Both the position numbers and the translations under genes were made by a program. The notes below the pieces were generated by a model. That model was not told the DNA's origin. It worked only from the letters and a program-made list of their open reading frames with translations, and searched no databases. Below are positions 1-8,600 of a stretch of 64,000 nt of DNA, in pieces; position 1 is the stretch's first letter; each line of letters begins with the position of its first letter. This DNA comes from Flavobacteriia bacterium (GTDB taxonomy: Bacteria; Bacteroidota; Bacteroidia; Flavobacteriales_D; Crocinitomicaceae): assembly GCA_009924735.1 (NCBI GenBank), contig RFQZ01000009.1, positions 1-64,000 of the forward strand, in the 5' to 3' direction.

Positions 1-588
1 AGAATAGTTATTACTAATTCGATAGAAAGTAATTAGTGCGAAGATAACTAAGAAATAAAGTCCGCTCCATTTAGTTGCAGCCGCCAAACCAAATGCGAGC
101 CCAGCTAGCCAATGCCAATTTTTTTGCCAAGCCCAAAGTGCTAATGCAACGAAGAAAGTTAGAAATAAATCAAGGAGTGCGGTTCTCGAATGAACCAGAG
201 CTAATCCATCTAGAGCGATTAATCCACTTGCAAGAGCAGCCCAACTATCTGACTTAAATAGCTCTTTAGCAATCAAACCGACAATTACAATTAACAGCGA
301 ACCGAAGAAAGCAGCTGCAATTCGCCAGCCAAATTCCTGATCGCCAAAGAGCTTTATTCCAAGGGCAATTGCCCATTTACCGACTGGGGGATGGACAATG
401 AATTCGGGCTTAAGGCCATCGACTTCAACGCCATACTTCAAGTAATCTTGCGCCCCATTTACATAGTAGAGCTCATCGAAGATAAAGCCTTTTGGCTGAT
501 CTAAATGGAAGAGGCGCATGGCAAAGGCGATCAGCGAGATCAAATAGATTGCATATGGCGCTATTGCTGATCTGGCGAACTGCTTCAT
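1..588 (-). CDS. Protein O-mannosyltransferase (GT39/PMT family), actinobacterial type, partial
   Basis: The reverse strand is open from an ATG at 588 to the window edge, giving 196 residues of the N-terminal part of a longer membrane enzyme. The family moves mannose from a polyprenyl-phosphate donor to Ser/Thr of exported proteins. The start is followed by a hydrophobic segment, then the RLFHLDQP and FDELYYV segment with the family's acidic DE pair, then IVHPPVGKW, and then several transmembrane stretches with a TKWSG motif. It diverges from rsmI with 11 bases between the start codons; the same pmt/rsmI head-to-head pairing is known from actinobacteria such as Mycobacterium. This family and arrangement do not fit the Bacteroidota genes that fill the rest of the window, so the gene belongs to the foreign left end. 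Family assignment is strong; the exact acceptor is unknown. Confidence 0.85.
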   Translation of the reverse strand, partial: MKQFARSAIAPYAIYLISLIAFAMRLFHLDQPKGFIFDELYYVNGAQDYLKYGVEVDGLKPEFIVHPPVGKWAIALGIKLFGDQEFGWRIAAAFFGSLLIVIVGLIAKELFKSDSWAALASGLIALDGLALVHSRTALLDLFLTFFVALALWAWQKNWHWLAGLAFGLAAATKWSGLYFLVIFALITFYRISNNYS

Positions 589-599
589 GACGGTAGCGT

Positions 600-848
600 A
601 TGCGCGTGAGCTTAATTTTGGCAGCAACCCCACTTGGCAACCCAGGTGATGCGAGCGCGCGCTTAATTGCTGCGCTCACCGATGCTGATGTAATTGCCGC
701 CGAAGATTCTCGTCGGTTCCATCGCTTAGCTGCTGATTTAGGCGTGAGCTTTACCGCTCGAGTCCTGTCATTCTTTGAAGGAAATGAAGATGCTCGAACC
801 CAAGAAGTTTTAGAGTTACTTAAGTCTGGTTCAAAAATTGTTGTGGTT
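600..848 (+). CDS. rsmI: 16S rRNA (cytidine-1402-2'-O)-methyltransferase RsmI, N-terminal fragment, cut at the join
   Basis: RsmI methylates the 2'-hydroxyl of C1402 in 16S rRNA using S-adenosylmethionine. The first ~83 residues are clear: LAATPLGNPGDAS near the N-terminus, then DVIAAEDSRR, then FFEGNED, and GSKIVVV at the end. In the family that last block continues into a TDAG-P-SDPG motif. Here it stops at base ~848, followed only by Cys-Tyr and a stop at 855-857. About 70% of the protein is missing. The loss coincides exactly with the start of an unrelated Bacteroidota membrane-protein frame, so I read it as an assembly break rather than a natural truncation. Confidence 0.85.
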
Positions 849-1326
849 TGCTATTGACAACATTCGCTTTATTTTTGTATTTGTTTTTTACAAAGACAAG
901 CTTAATCGCATGCTTTTGAAAATAGGGAAATTGAACCTAAAGTTTTGTTTGTTAGCTTTTGTTTTGATCCTTATTTTTCACAATCAATTGATTCCCGACC
1001 ATACGGATGTTACGTTCATTTTTAAACCAACGATTATCGCCCTGGTTTTTTCCTTAATCATTTGCTTATTTGTTTCGGTAGAATCAGGCTTGGTTATTAA
1101 AAGTAAGTTTCTGAATTTTTTAGGGGTAAGAAGCTATGGGCTGTATGTTTTTCACATCATTTCCATTCACATGTTGTATCAATATTGTTTGTTGCATAAA
1201 ATTCGATTAGACACCGCTTTAACGGTTTGTATTTTTATGCTGGTCTCATTTTCTTTGACCGTTGCAGTCAGTATGCTTTCTTACCGTTTTTTCGAAAAGC
1301 CCATATTAAAATTAAGGCGGAATTAG
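849..1326 (+). pseudogene. Acyltransferase 3 (OafA/YrhL-like) membrane protein, C-terminal fragment
   Basis: The frame is open from the join at ~848 to a stop at 1326 (about 158 residues) and has no proper start. It contains about four hydrophobic segments. Near the C-terminus it carries FLGVRSYGLYVFH and SYRFFEKPI, the end motifs of integral membrane O-acyltransferases that modify lipopolysaccharide or exopolysaccharide sugars. A full member is about 350-400 residues, so the N-terminal half, including the catalytic His region, is absent because the contig switches source. In the real genome this gene is probably intact. It converges with the NUDIX gene, 12 bases apart. The substrate cannot be told. 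Confidence 0.7.
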
Positions 1327-1338
1327 AAGGAGGTTTCC

Positions 1339-1974
1339 TTACTCGAAACCCTGCGAGTATTCGAGGAACATCGTTTTCAACTCACTTAATACCAATGCAG
1401 TGGCTCCCCAGATCCAATGTGGACTCACGTCAAAACCGGGTACATTTTTTTGAAAAAGTAAATTTCGCTCGTAAGGCAAGGCATGTTCGATGATTTGAAT
1501 GGTATAAGTGAGGTCGTACAGCGATAAAAAGATGATTTCTGAAACTTCCAAAGGGTTGAGGGTCAATACAGGCTGTCGATCGTGGTAGAAAACGAAAGGA
1601 TGCATATCGAAGTTTGAAATCGGAATGTAAACCTGGGTAAGTTGGGTGATGTATTCGCCTTCATTCATGCCAATCCCAATTTCTTCAAAACACTCCCTTC
1701 GAGCGGTTGCGATTAAATCTAGGTCTTCAGGTTCCATTTTACCGCCTGGAAACGCAATTTGACCGCTGTGTTTTCCCTCGTATTCAGTTCGTTTGATTAA
1801 AATCACTTCGGGGTGACCGTTTTCATTGTAGTATAAATGTATACCTACAGCCGCTTGTCTAGGTGAAATCGCATTTTTTCGGGCTTCACTTGAGGGTATC
1901 TTTCCGAAGGGTAAGAGCGGGAAGTGACGGGATTCGTCATTCTCATATTTTTTGAGGATGGAAATGAAATCCAT
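1339..1974 (-). CDS. NUDIX hydrolase, CoA pyrophosphatase (NudL-like)
   Basis: A 211-residue NUDIX protein. The sequence LIKRTEYEGKHSGQIAFPGG matches the signature that precedes the NUDIX box in the NudL/UPF0035 group. The box itself (GGKMEPEDLDLIATARRE, then CFEEIGI) has the two-residue-longer spacing seen in that group. Members hydrolyse CoA and its derivatives to phosphopantetheine and 3',5'-ADP in the cytoplasm. The ATG at 1974 lies five bases after the stop of the upstream lipoprotein gene, so the two are probably co-transcribed. Substrate preference for CoA is inferred from the motif only. Confidence 0.8.
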   Translation of the reverse strand: MDFISILKKYENDESRHFPLLPFGKIPSSEARKNAISPRQAAVGIHLYYNENGHPEVILIKRTEYEGKHSGQIAFPGGKMEPEDLDLIATARRECFEEIGIGMNEGEYITQLTQVYIPISNFDMHPFVFYHDRQPVLTLNPLEVSEIIFLSLYDLTYTIQIIEHALPYERNLLFQKNVPGFDVSPHWIWGATALVLSELKTMFLEYSQGFE

Positions 1975-1979
1975 AAGAA

Positions 1980-2603
1980 TCAGTCAAATGAATAAACGAT
2001 TTTCATAAAATCATCTGCCAGGTAATTCATCGCATATTTGGTAGCATGAATTTTAATTACCCAATAGGCATCCTTTCTTTTTAAAAAGGCATACATCCCT
2101 GCCGTCGATGCGCTTTGTTTGTTGTTGACCATTTCAGCTTGGAAGATAAGTCCTTCATAACCATGCGTTGTCTTGATTGAGGTGGATTCCGAAATGGAAA
2201 AATGATAATTGTATACATCCGAGTTGTTCGAGCCTTCCAACGATAAGCGGTAGTGTTGCATCAAAGCTTTAAGTAGGGTAGGTGCCTGGTTGAAATATTG
2301 GTAATTCGAGAGTTGATTCTTTTGAAAGCGCTCAACCGTTACATATGTGTTCATGGGTTCAATTCCGTACATTGCTTTTTGATTCGAAAGCATGGACGAC
2401 TGCAACTGATAACTCTGGTAGTCCATGCTGTCTATTTCTTCGAACCATTTTGACATTTTCCATTTCGCTCCCATGTTACGGTAAGCAACGAATTCAGGTA
2501 AATTATGGTTGTTTTTTCTGAATTCCTTCAGTTTTACATCGAGGTCTGATGCACATCCCCAAAGCGTCAAAGTCAATAACCCGAAACAAATAAACCTTCG
2601 CAT
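1980..2603 (-). CDS. Putative lipoprotein of unknown function
   Basis: A 207-residue protein with a signal sequence ending in a lipobox (LTLWGC, Cys about residue 18), so it is probably acylated and membrane-anchored on the periplasmic or outer-membrane side. I recognise no enzymatic motif. A TTG start at 2609 is possible, but the ATG at 2603 is better: a TAATTTTG -7 element ends only three bases before it. It precedes the NUDIX gene by five bases. Function unknown. Confidence 0.65.
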   Translation of the reverse strand: MRRFICFGLLTLTLWGCASDLDVKLKEFRKNNHNLPEFVAYRNMGAKWKMSKWFEEIDSMDYQSYQLQSSMLSNQKAMYGIEPMNTYVTVERFQKNQLSNYQYFNQAPTLLKALMQHYRLSLEGSNNSDVYNYHFSISESTSIKTTHGYEGLIFQAEMVNNKQSASTAGMYAFLKRKDAYWVIKIHATKYAMNYLADDFMKIVYSFD

Positions 2604-2606
2604 GGT

Positions 2607-2614
2607 CAAAATTA
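2607..2614 (-). promoter_or_regulatory. -7 promoter element TAATTTTG for the lipoprotein/NUDIX pair
   Basis: Read on the minus strand, 2614-2607 is a perfect match to the Bacteroidota -7 consensus TAnnTTTG. It ends three bases before the ATG at 2603, so transcription would begin at or next to the start codon. No clear -33 TTG is seen at the usual distance. Confidence 0.45.
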
Positions 2615-2691
2615 TTCATTATTTCTTGGCGAGGGCCGATTAAATAAAATTAGCTTAAATTATTTTCAGTGTGAAAATAGAGGAGGGGGCT

Positions 2692-2720
2692 CCCCTGTAA
2701 ATTTTAATAATTTTGTCAAA
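2692..2720 (+). promoter_or_regulatory. Promoter element copy 1, shared with glnN
   Basis: The element is CCCCTGTAAATTTT, then A, then ATAATTTTGTCAAA. It contains a TAATTTTG -7 box at 2708-2715 and ends eight bases before the ATG at 2729. The same 29 bases, with one difference, lie at 3309-3337 in front of glnN. A small perfect hairpin (AGGGG at 2684-2688, CCCCT at 2692-2696) overlaps the left end of this copy only. No -33 TTG is evident, so activation by a regulator that binds the C-rich part is possible. Confidence 0.55.
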
Positions 2721-2728
2721 CTAAAACA

Positions 2729-3124
2729 ATGACCAAAGACATTCCCATCAAGGACCACATTCCCATGAAAATAAAAGATTTACTCCCCGAAATATTTTTT
2801 GATGAAAGCTTGATTACATCGGAAATAGAACTTTTTCAAAACAACCATTTAAGGGCAATTTTGAAATTTCACGACGGACGTTTTCGTGCACTCGTTGATC
2901 ATTATTGCTTGGAAGTAAACCCAAAATTCAACGAGCTATCAACCCAAAGCAAGAAAAATTTCTATGCGACACTGTTGCAGAAAAACCAGGCCTTTCGACA
3001 GCTATGCATCGGTATGGTCATCGGGTTTTTAGAAGAAGAACCATTTAAGAGATACCTAGTGCTTTCGGCCGAGATAAACCCAAGAATTATACAAATGCTG
3101 GGTAAAAGAATTGCGGATGTATAA
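2729..3124 (+). CDS. Small conserved protein of unknown function
   Basis: A 131-residue soluble protein without signal peptide or membrane segment. The middle reads ELFQNNHLRAILKFHDGRF and the end has GMVIGFLEEEPFKRY and NPRIIQMLGKRI. From memory this resembles a small Flavobacteriales family sometimes labelled 'glyoxalase' without any metal-binding motif to justify it, and I see none here. It has its own promoter, nearly identical to that of glnN next door, so it may be expressed with glutamine synthetase. An alternative start at 2765 (MKIKDLLP) is possible. Function unknown. Confidence 0.7.
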   Translation: MTKDIPIKDHIPMKIKDLLPEIFFDESLITSEIELFQNNHLRAILKFHDGRFRALVDHYCLEVNPKFNELSTQSKKNFYATLLQKNQAFRQLCIGMVIGFLEEEPFKRYLVLSAEINPRIIQMLGKRIADV

Positions 3125-3140
3125 AAGGCATAAGTTAATG

Positions 3141-3152
3141 TCTCTTAAGAGA
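3141..3152. other. 12-base perfect palindrome TCTCTTAAGAGA
   Basis: This perfect inverted repeat lies 17 bases after the stop of the small gene at 2729-3124, in the 224-base gap before glnN. It has no loop and no following T run, so it is not a standard terminator. It could be a regulator site, but one palindrome this size can occur by chance. Confidence 0.2.
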
Positions 3153-3308
3153 TCAAACGCAAAATAACCTGCGGTTTCAAATGGGTTGGGATTTCCTGGA
3201 TTTTGTGAAATCCATAAAATATCACCAGAATAGAAAATCAATCAAATTAATTTTTTGTGTAAAAAAGAAGGGGTTTGTGCATAAAAGATTATGTTATTTC
3301 GGTTCACC

Positions 3309-3337
3309 CCCCTGTAAATTTTGATAATTTTGTCAAA
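3309..3337 (+). promoter_or_regulatory. Promoter element copy 2, in front of glnN
   Basis: The element is CCCCTGTAAATTTT, then G, then ATAATTTTGTCAAA: 28 of 29 bases identical to 2692-2720. The -7 box TAATTTTG is at 3325-3332 and the glnN ATG follows at 3349. Sequence just outside the 29 bases is not conserved between the copies, which points to selection on the element or to a recent short duplication. Confidence 0.6.
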
Positions 3338-3348
3338 AAAAAAGTAAA

Positions 3349-5535
3349 ATGGCAACAAAACGACTAAATGCATATCACGATGTTTTAAACCGTACTCCAA
3401 AAATTGTTGAACACGAAGGAAGATTATCCGAATTGTTTGGAACGTTGGTTTTTCATGCTGAAGTGATGCAAGAATACTTGCCTTCACATACCTACAAATT
3501 CATGATGGAGTCCATTCACAATGGTGCCCGTTTGGATCGGAAAAATGCAGATCAAGTCGCCACAGCCATGAAGGATTGGGCCATTTCTAAAGGAGCAACC
3601 CATTACACCCATTGGTTTCAACCGCTCACAGGTACCACAGCTGAAAAGCACGATGCCTTTATGAAGCCCATTGGTCCAGGTCGGGCAATTGACCGTTTCG
3701 ATGGAGATATGCTTATCCAACAAGAACCTGATGCGTCCTCTTTTCCCAATGGAGGCATACGAAATACATTTGAAGCCCGAGGATATACCGCTTGGGATCC
3801 TTCTTCACCTGCTTTTATCATCGGTAAAACGCTGTGCATTCCAACCATTTTTATTTCATATACGGGCGAATCTTTGGATTATAAAATGCCTTTGCTTCGT
3901 GCGTTGCAAGTGGTTGACAAAGCTGCTGTAGGTGTTTGTCAATATTTTGATAAAAACGTCACCAAAGTAAATGCAACGTTGGGATGGGAGCAAGAATACT
4001 TTTTGGTGGATCAGGCCCTTTTCAATGCGCGTCCAGATTTATTATTAACAGGTAGGGCCTTGTTTGGTCATGCCCCTGCGAAAGGACAGCAGTTGGAAGA
4101 CCATTATTTCGGTTCCATTCCTGAAAGAGTGAATGCGTTTATGCGTGAATTTGAAATTGAATCACTGCGATTGGGAATACCTGTAACCACGCGTCACAAT
4201 GAAGTAGCGCCCAACCAATTTGAATGCGCACCCATTTTTGAAGAGTGTAATTTGGCAAACGATCACAATCTTTTGTTGATGGACCTCATGGAAAAAATTG
4301 CAAGAAAGCATGATTTTAGGGTTTTGTTGCATGAGAAGCCTTTCGCGGGCGTGAACGGTTCTGGAAAACACAACAACTGGTCCTTAAGTACCAATACAGG
4401 GGTGAATTTGTTAGCGCCGGGCAAAAACCCAAAAAGCAACCTTCAATTTCTAACCTTCTTTGTGAACACCATTATGGCCATTCATGAGAATGCTGACCTG
4501 TTGCGGGCCTCGATTGCAAGTGCAGGAAATGACCATCGTTTGGGTGCGAATGAGGCGCCACCAGCCATCATCTCTGTATTCATCGGTTCTCAGCTTACGG
4601 AGCTGTTGGACGACATTGAAAAAAATGTGAAAGCAGGAAAGATGACGCCGCAAGACAAAACCGAATTGAAATTGAACATCGGGAAAATTCCTCAAATTTT
4701 GTTGGACAATACGGACAGAAACAGGACCTCACCCTTTGCCTTTACAGGAAATAAATTTGAATTCAGGGCGGTAGGTTCCTCCGCAAATTGTGCCTCTTCA
4801 ATGATTGTGTTGAACACCATCGTTGCCAATCAATTGGAGCTGTTTAAAAAAGAAGTCGACGATAGAATTGCTAAAGGTGAAAGTAAGGATGAAGCCATTC
4901 TGAAGGAGCTACAAGCCATCATTAAAAAATCTAAAAAGATTCGCTTCGAAGGAAATGGTTACGGAGATGAGTGGGTAATTGAAGCGGAAAAACGTGGATT
5001 GTCGAATCATAAAGATACCCCAAGGGCCTTGGCGGTCTACCATAAGCCGGAAGTACAGGCGCTGTTTCAAAAAATGGGCGTGTTGAATGGAAGAGAATTG
5101 GAAGCAAGAAAGGAAATTGAATTCGAAAGTTATGTCTTGAAAATTCAAATTGAATCTCGTCTTATGGGGGATTTGGTAAACAATAATTTTATCCCTGCCG
5201 TTGTCACGTATCAAAACAAAATCATCCGAAACATAGAAGGAATGATTAACATCTTTGGTGAATTCGAAGGGAAAGAGATGGCAGCGACCCAAATCGCCTT
5301 GTTAAAGCAACTGAATGAGCATCTTAGCGTAATGAAGGCGGCTTCCGAAAAAATGTTAAAAGAGCGTAAAAAAGCGAATTTAATATCGGATGTAGAAACA
5401 AAAGCTTTGGCATATTGTGATGAGGTGAAAATCCATTTCGATGAAATTCGCTACCATGCGGACAAATTGGAATTGTTGGTTGAAGATGAGTTGTGGCCCT
5501 TGCCTAAATTTAGAGAGCTATTGTTTGTAAGGTAA
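3349..5535 (+). CDS. glnN: Glutamine synthetase type III
   Basis: A 728-residue enzyme that makes glutamine from glutamate, ammonia and ATP in the cytoplasm. Its length is that of the large dodecameric type III enzymes, not the ~450 residues of type I. The N-terminal GSIII domain includes RLSELFGTLVF and THWFQPLTG. The catalytic core has GWEQEYFLVD, then TTRHNEVAPNQFECAP near residue 280 and GVNGSGKHNNWS near residue 335. A long helical C-terminal part ends in DELWPLPKFRELLF. The only nearby transcription signal is the 29-bp promoter element shared with the gene upstream. It is a single-gene unit; the next gene has its own promoter. Confidence 0.96.
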   Translation: MATKRLNAYHDVLNRTPKIVEHEGRLSELFGTLVFHAEVMQEYLPSHTYKFMMESIHNGARLDRKNADQVATAMKDWAISKGATHYTHWFQPLTGTTAEKHDAFMKPIGPGRAIDRFDGDMLIQQEPDASSFPNGGIRNTFEARGYTAWDPSSPAFIIGKTLCIPTIFISYTGESLDYKMPLLRALQVVDKAAVGVCQYFDKNVTKVNATLGWEQEYFLVDQALFNARPDLLLTGRALFGHAPAKGQQLEDHYFGSIPERVNAFMREFEIESLRLGIPVTTRHNEVAPNQFECAPIFEECNLANDHNLLLMDLMEKIARKHDFRVLLHEKPFAGVNGSGKHNNWSLSTNTGVNLLAPGKNPKSNLQFLTFFVNTIMAIHENADLLRASIASAGNDHRLGANEAPPAIISVFIGSQLTELLDDIEKNVKAGKMTPQDKTELKLNIGKIPQILLDNTDRNRTSPFAFTGNKFEFRAVGSSANCASSMIVLNTIVANQLELFKKEVDDRIAKGESKDEAILKELQAIIKKSKKIRFEGNGYGDEWVIEAEKRGLSNHKDTPRALAVYHKPEVQALFQKMGVLNGRELEARKEIEFESYVLKIQIESRLMGDLVNNNFIPAVVTYQNKIIRNIEGMINIFGEFEGKEMAATQIALLKQLNEHLSVMKAASEKMLKERKKANLISDVETKALAYCDEVKIHFDEIRYHADKLELLVEDELWPLPKFRELLFVR

Positions 5536-5574
5536 ATTTAAAATTAACCTAACAATATATATAATCTGTGCGTG

Positions 5575-5603
5575 TTGACTTTCCTTGGTTTTTAGTACAT
5601 TCG
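5575..5603 (+). promoter_or_regulatory. Promoter for the giant PKD-like protein gene
   Basis: A TTG at 5575-5577 is followed after 18 bases by TACATTCG (5596-5603), which differs from TAnnTTTG at one position. This fits the spacing of Bacteroidota -33/-7 promoters. The in-frame ATG-like extension beginning at 5568 would start upstream of this promoter, which supports ATG 5616 as the true start. Confidence 0.5.
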
Positions 5604-5615
5604 CACAAGAAGATT

Positions 5616-8600
5616 ATGCGTATTAAAAGCCTACTTTTTCTTGTTGTTCTGCTTACTTTTGGTTTTGCCTTCTCGCAAGTCGTCCCGGCTTTTAATGCTG
5701 TTCCCGCGGCCAATGGAAACAACACCATTGTTGTGTGTCAAGGCCAAACGGTTTTGTATACCAATGCATCTACCGGAACGAATAACCAAACCAATTACAA
5801 CTGGACATTTCAGGGTGGGAACCCGAACAATTCCAATCAAGTAGGTCCTCACAGTGTTACCTACAATAACGCCGGAAATTATACCACAACATTAAATCTT
5901 GGCAACGGAAATTCCACCCAGGTAAACGTGAACGTTGTTGCGAATAATTTTAATCCTACCCTAACGATTCCAAATGGAGGTCAGTTTTCCACAACCACGT
6001 ACAATGGGATTACCATTTTTAGAAAGTGTGGGGCAGGAAACAATGGGAACTTTACGTTTACGGATCCAAATTTAGCAACCTACCCAGCGGGAACGTCCTT
6101 TAATTATTCTTGGGGAGATGGAACCAGCGGAACAGGAAGTCCATCATCAATTAGCCATAACTATGTAGGTCAAGGGTATTATAACCTAACTTATTCCGTT
6201 ACCTTTCCTTCAGGATGTGTCTTTACGGTGAATTATCAGGTGTACGTAGGAAGCAATCCGCCTGCCATCACTTTATCTGGCTCAGGCAGTTCCTCGTGTT
6301 TGCCAAATCCTTATTCGTTTACATTAGGGACGCCTACCACCCCTCCTGCAGGGACTGTATTCCAGGTAATTTACAACGATGGAACCCCCACTACTTTTAT
6401 AAACAGCTTGTCGCCAAATCCTTTGACCATTAACCATGTATTTAGTCAAACCTCCTGTGGTATTAATTCAACCATTCAAAGCACAACCTACACCAATTCT
6501 TATGCAATTCAGGTCGTAGCTACCAACGGATGCAATCCACAAGGGACTTTTGCGGCAATTGGACCGATTTCGGCCGGGGGATCAGTAAACGCGGGTATAA
6601 CTACCAATCCAAATACAAATGTGATTTGTGTGAATTCTCCTATCACTTTTCAAGATGCTTCTAATCATGGAACCAATGTATACGGAGGTTCATGTGATTC
6701 CCTTTTTGGGAGGTATTGGACCATTTCTCCAAATGCTGGTTTTACTACCGCAGGAACATTGGGTTCGAGTAATGGTTTTCTTCCAAATACAGCTGCAGGG
6801 TATGATTGGTTATCTTGGACCAATGGATCGCAAAACTTGCCAGTAACGTGGACGGTTCCGGGGAATTATCAAGTTACCCTTCATCTTGGGAACGATTGCG
6901 GATTAGATTCTGTAGTGTACAATATTTGTGTTGTGGCAGCTACCGTTGCAAACTTCTCCTTACCTGTTGCTACTGCATGTGCGCCTGCACAAATTTCTCC
7001 CATCAATTCCTCAAGTACACCTGGATGTAATTTAACCAACGTATTCAGTTGGGCGGTGACATCTACAAATCCTCAAAATTGCAATTTTAATGGTGGAGCC
7101 TCCGTAACGCCTGCAAATTCAGCACTAGCCAATCCTACCTTTAATTTTAATGGTCCAGGTGTTTACAACATCCAACTCACGCTCGGATTAAACAATAATG
7201 TACTTGGCGCTTCTTGTGCTCAAACAACGTTCTCACAACAAATAACCATCAAAGGACCACCGCAGTTTTCGATAAATCCGGTAGGGCCTATCTGTGCAGG
7301 GGGTAGTATATCGCCTACCATCACATTGAACAATTGTTACGGATTGTCACTCGCTAGCTATGCTTGGAACTTTAATCCCAACAATAATATTCCTGCGGGT
7401 AGCATTCCAGCACCGCTAACCGCAAATACATTAAATCCTGGAAGCATAACCTATCCAAGCTCGGTGGGCAGTCCCTTTCCGTTTCAACTTACAGCAACCA
7501 ATGAATGCGGTCCCACCACGGTAACGCAAAACATAACCGTTCAAAATCCCGTTGTGGTTACCACAGGGTCTTACGGTCCCTTTTGTATCAATTCACCGGT
7601 GCCACTTTCTGGTACGGTTACCGGAGGTGTGTTAAATGGTAATTGGACAGCGAATGTTGCCGGAGGCTCTTTTAGTCCTGTAGGGGGTGTTGCAAATTCT
7701 GGAGCCCTCGTTTCAACCTACACACCACCCGCCGGATATTCAGGGAACATTGTTTTCACCCTTACTTCCAATGCGCCCCTTGCTCCTTGTCAAGTAGTAA
7801 CTGCACAAACCACTGTGACTTTTAATCAGGTTGCGACCGTAAATGCTGGCGCTTATCCGAACGGCGTTTGTATGAACCAACCTTTAACCCTGAATGGAAC
7901 CATAGGAGGGGCAGCTTCCAGTGCCACATGGACAACCAATTCCGGGGGTACTTTTTCCAATCCAAACGCTTTGAATTCCACATGGACGCCGCCTCTTGGA
8001 TTTACGGGTACAGCAACGTTGACCTTAACTACCAATGATCCTGCAGGACCCTGTAACGCAGCGGTCGCTACGACCAATGTTACGGTAAAACCTCTGCCTG
8101 TTGCTACTTCTCCCGTTACGGTTGGTCCCATTTGTTCAGGAGCAAATGGTGTATTCGCCTTAAGTTCTACGCTTACGCCTACCAATTACAATTGGGCGAT
8201 TACTTCGGTGCCTCCAGGAGTCGTTGCAACGGCAAGTGGAACGGTAAATTCAAATACCAATTCAGGAACCTTAACCACACCAATCACCAACAACACAAAC
8301 GCACCCCAAACGTTGACGTATGTTTTTACGCCTGTTTCCAATGGGTGTCCTGGTACGCCTTCGTCTACCCAAATTACCATTCAACCTGTAGCCACAATTT
8401 CTGCACTGAGCAACTTAACTGTTTGTCCGGGTGCCACCCTTACACCAACCTCATTTGTTTCCAATCCAAACGGCGCAACGTTTACATGGACCAATAACAA
8501 CGCGAACATTGGTCTTGCTTTAAGCGGCAGTGGGCAAATCACTCCTTGGACGGCACCGGTTAATAATTCCCTAGCGATTATTACAGGGACAGTTTCGGTT

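Noticed and set aside
1-848. Horizontal transfer of pmt-rsmI into a Bacteroidota genome
   Set aside because: rsmI is cut at the same base where another truncated gene starts and no mobile element is present. A chimeric contig explains this more simply.
1327-1340. Small AAGGA/TCCTT hairpin between converging genes as a terminator
   Set aside because: The stem is only five base pairs and lacks a T run on either side.
3141-3152. Palindrome TCTCTTAAGAGA as a terminator
   Set aside because: It has no loop and no T run. It is listed only as a weak site of unknown meaning.
5568-5615. Upstream 16-residue extension of the giant protein
   Set aside because: It would start before the -33/-7 promoter at 5575-5603 and place a charged stretch before an ideal signal peptide. 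ATG 5616 is preferred.
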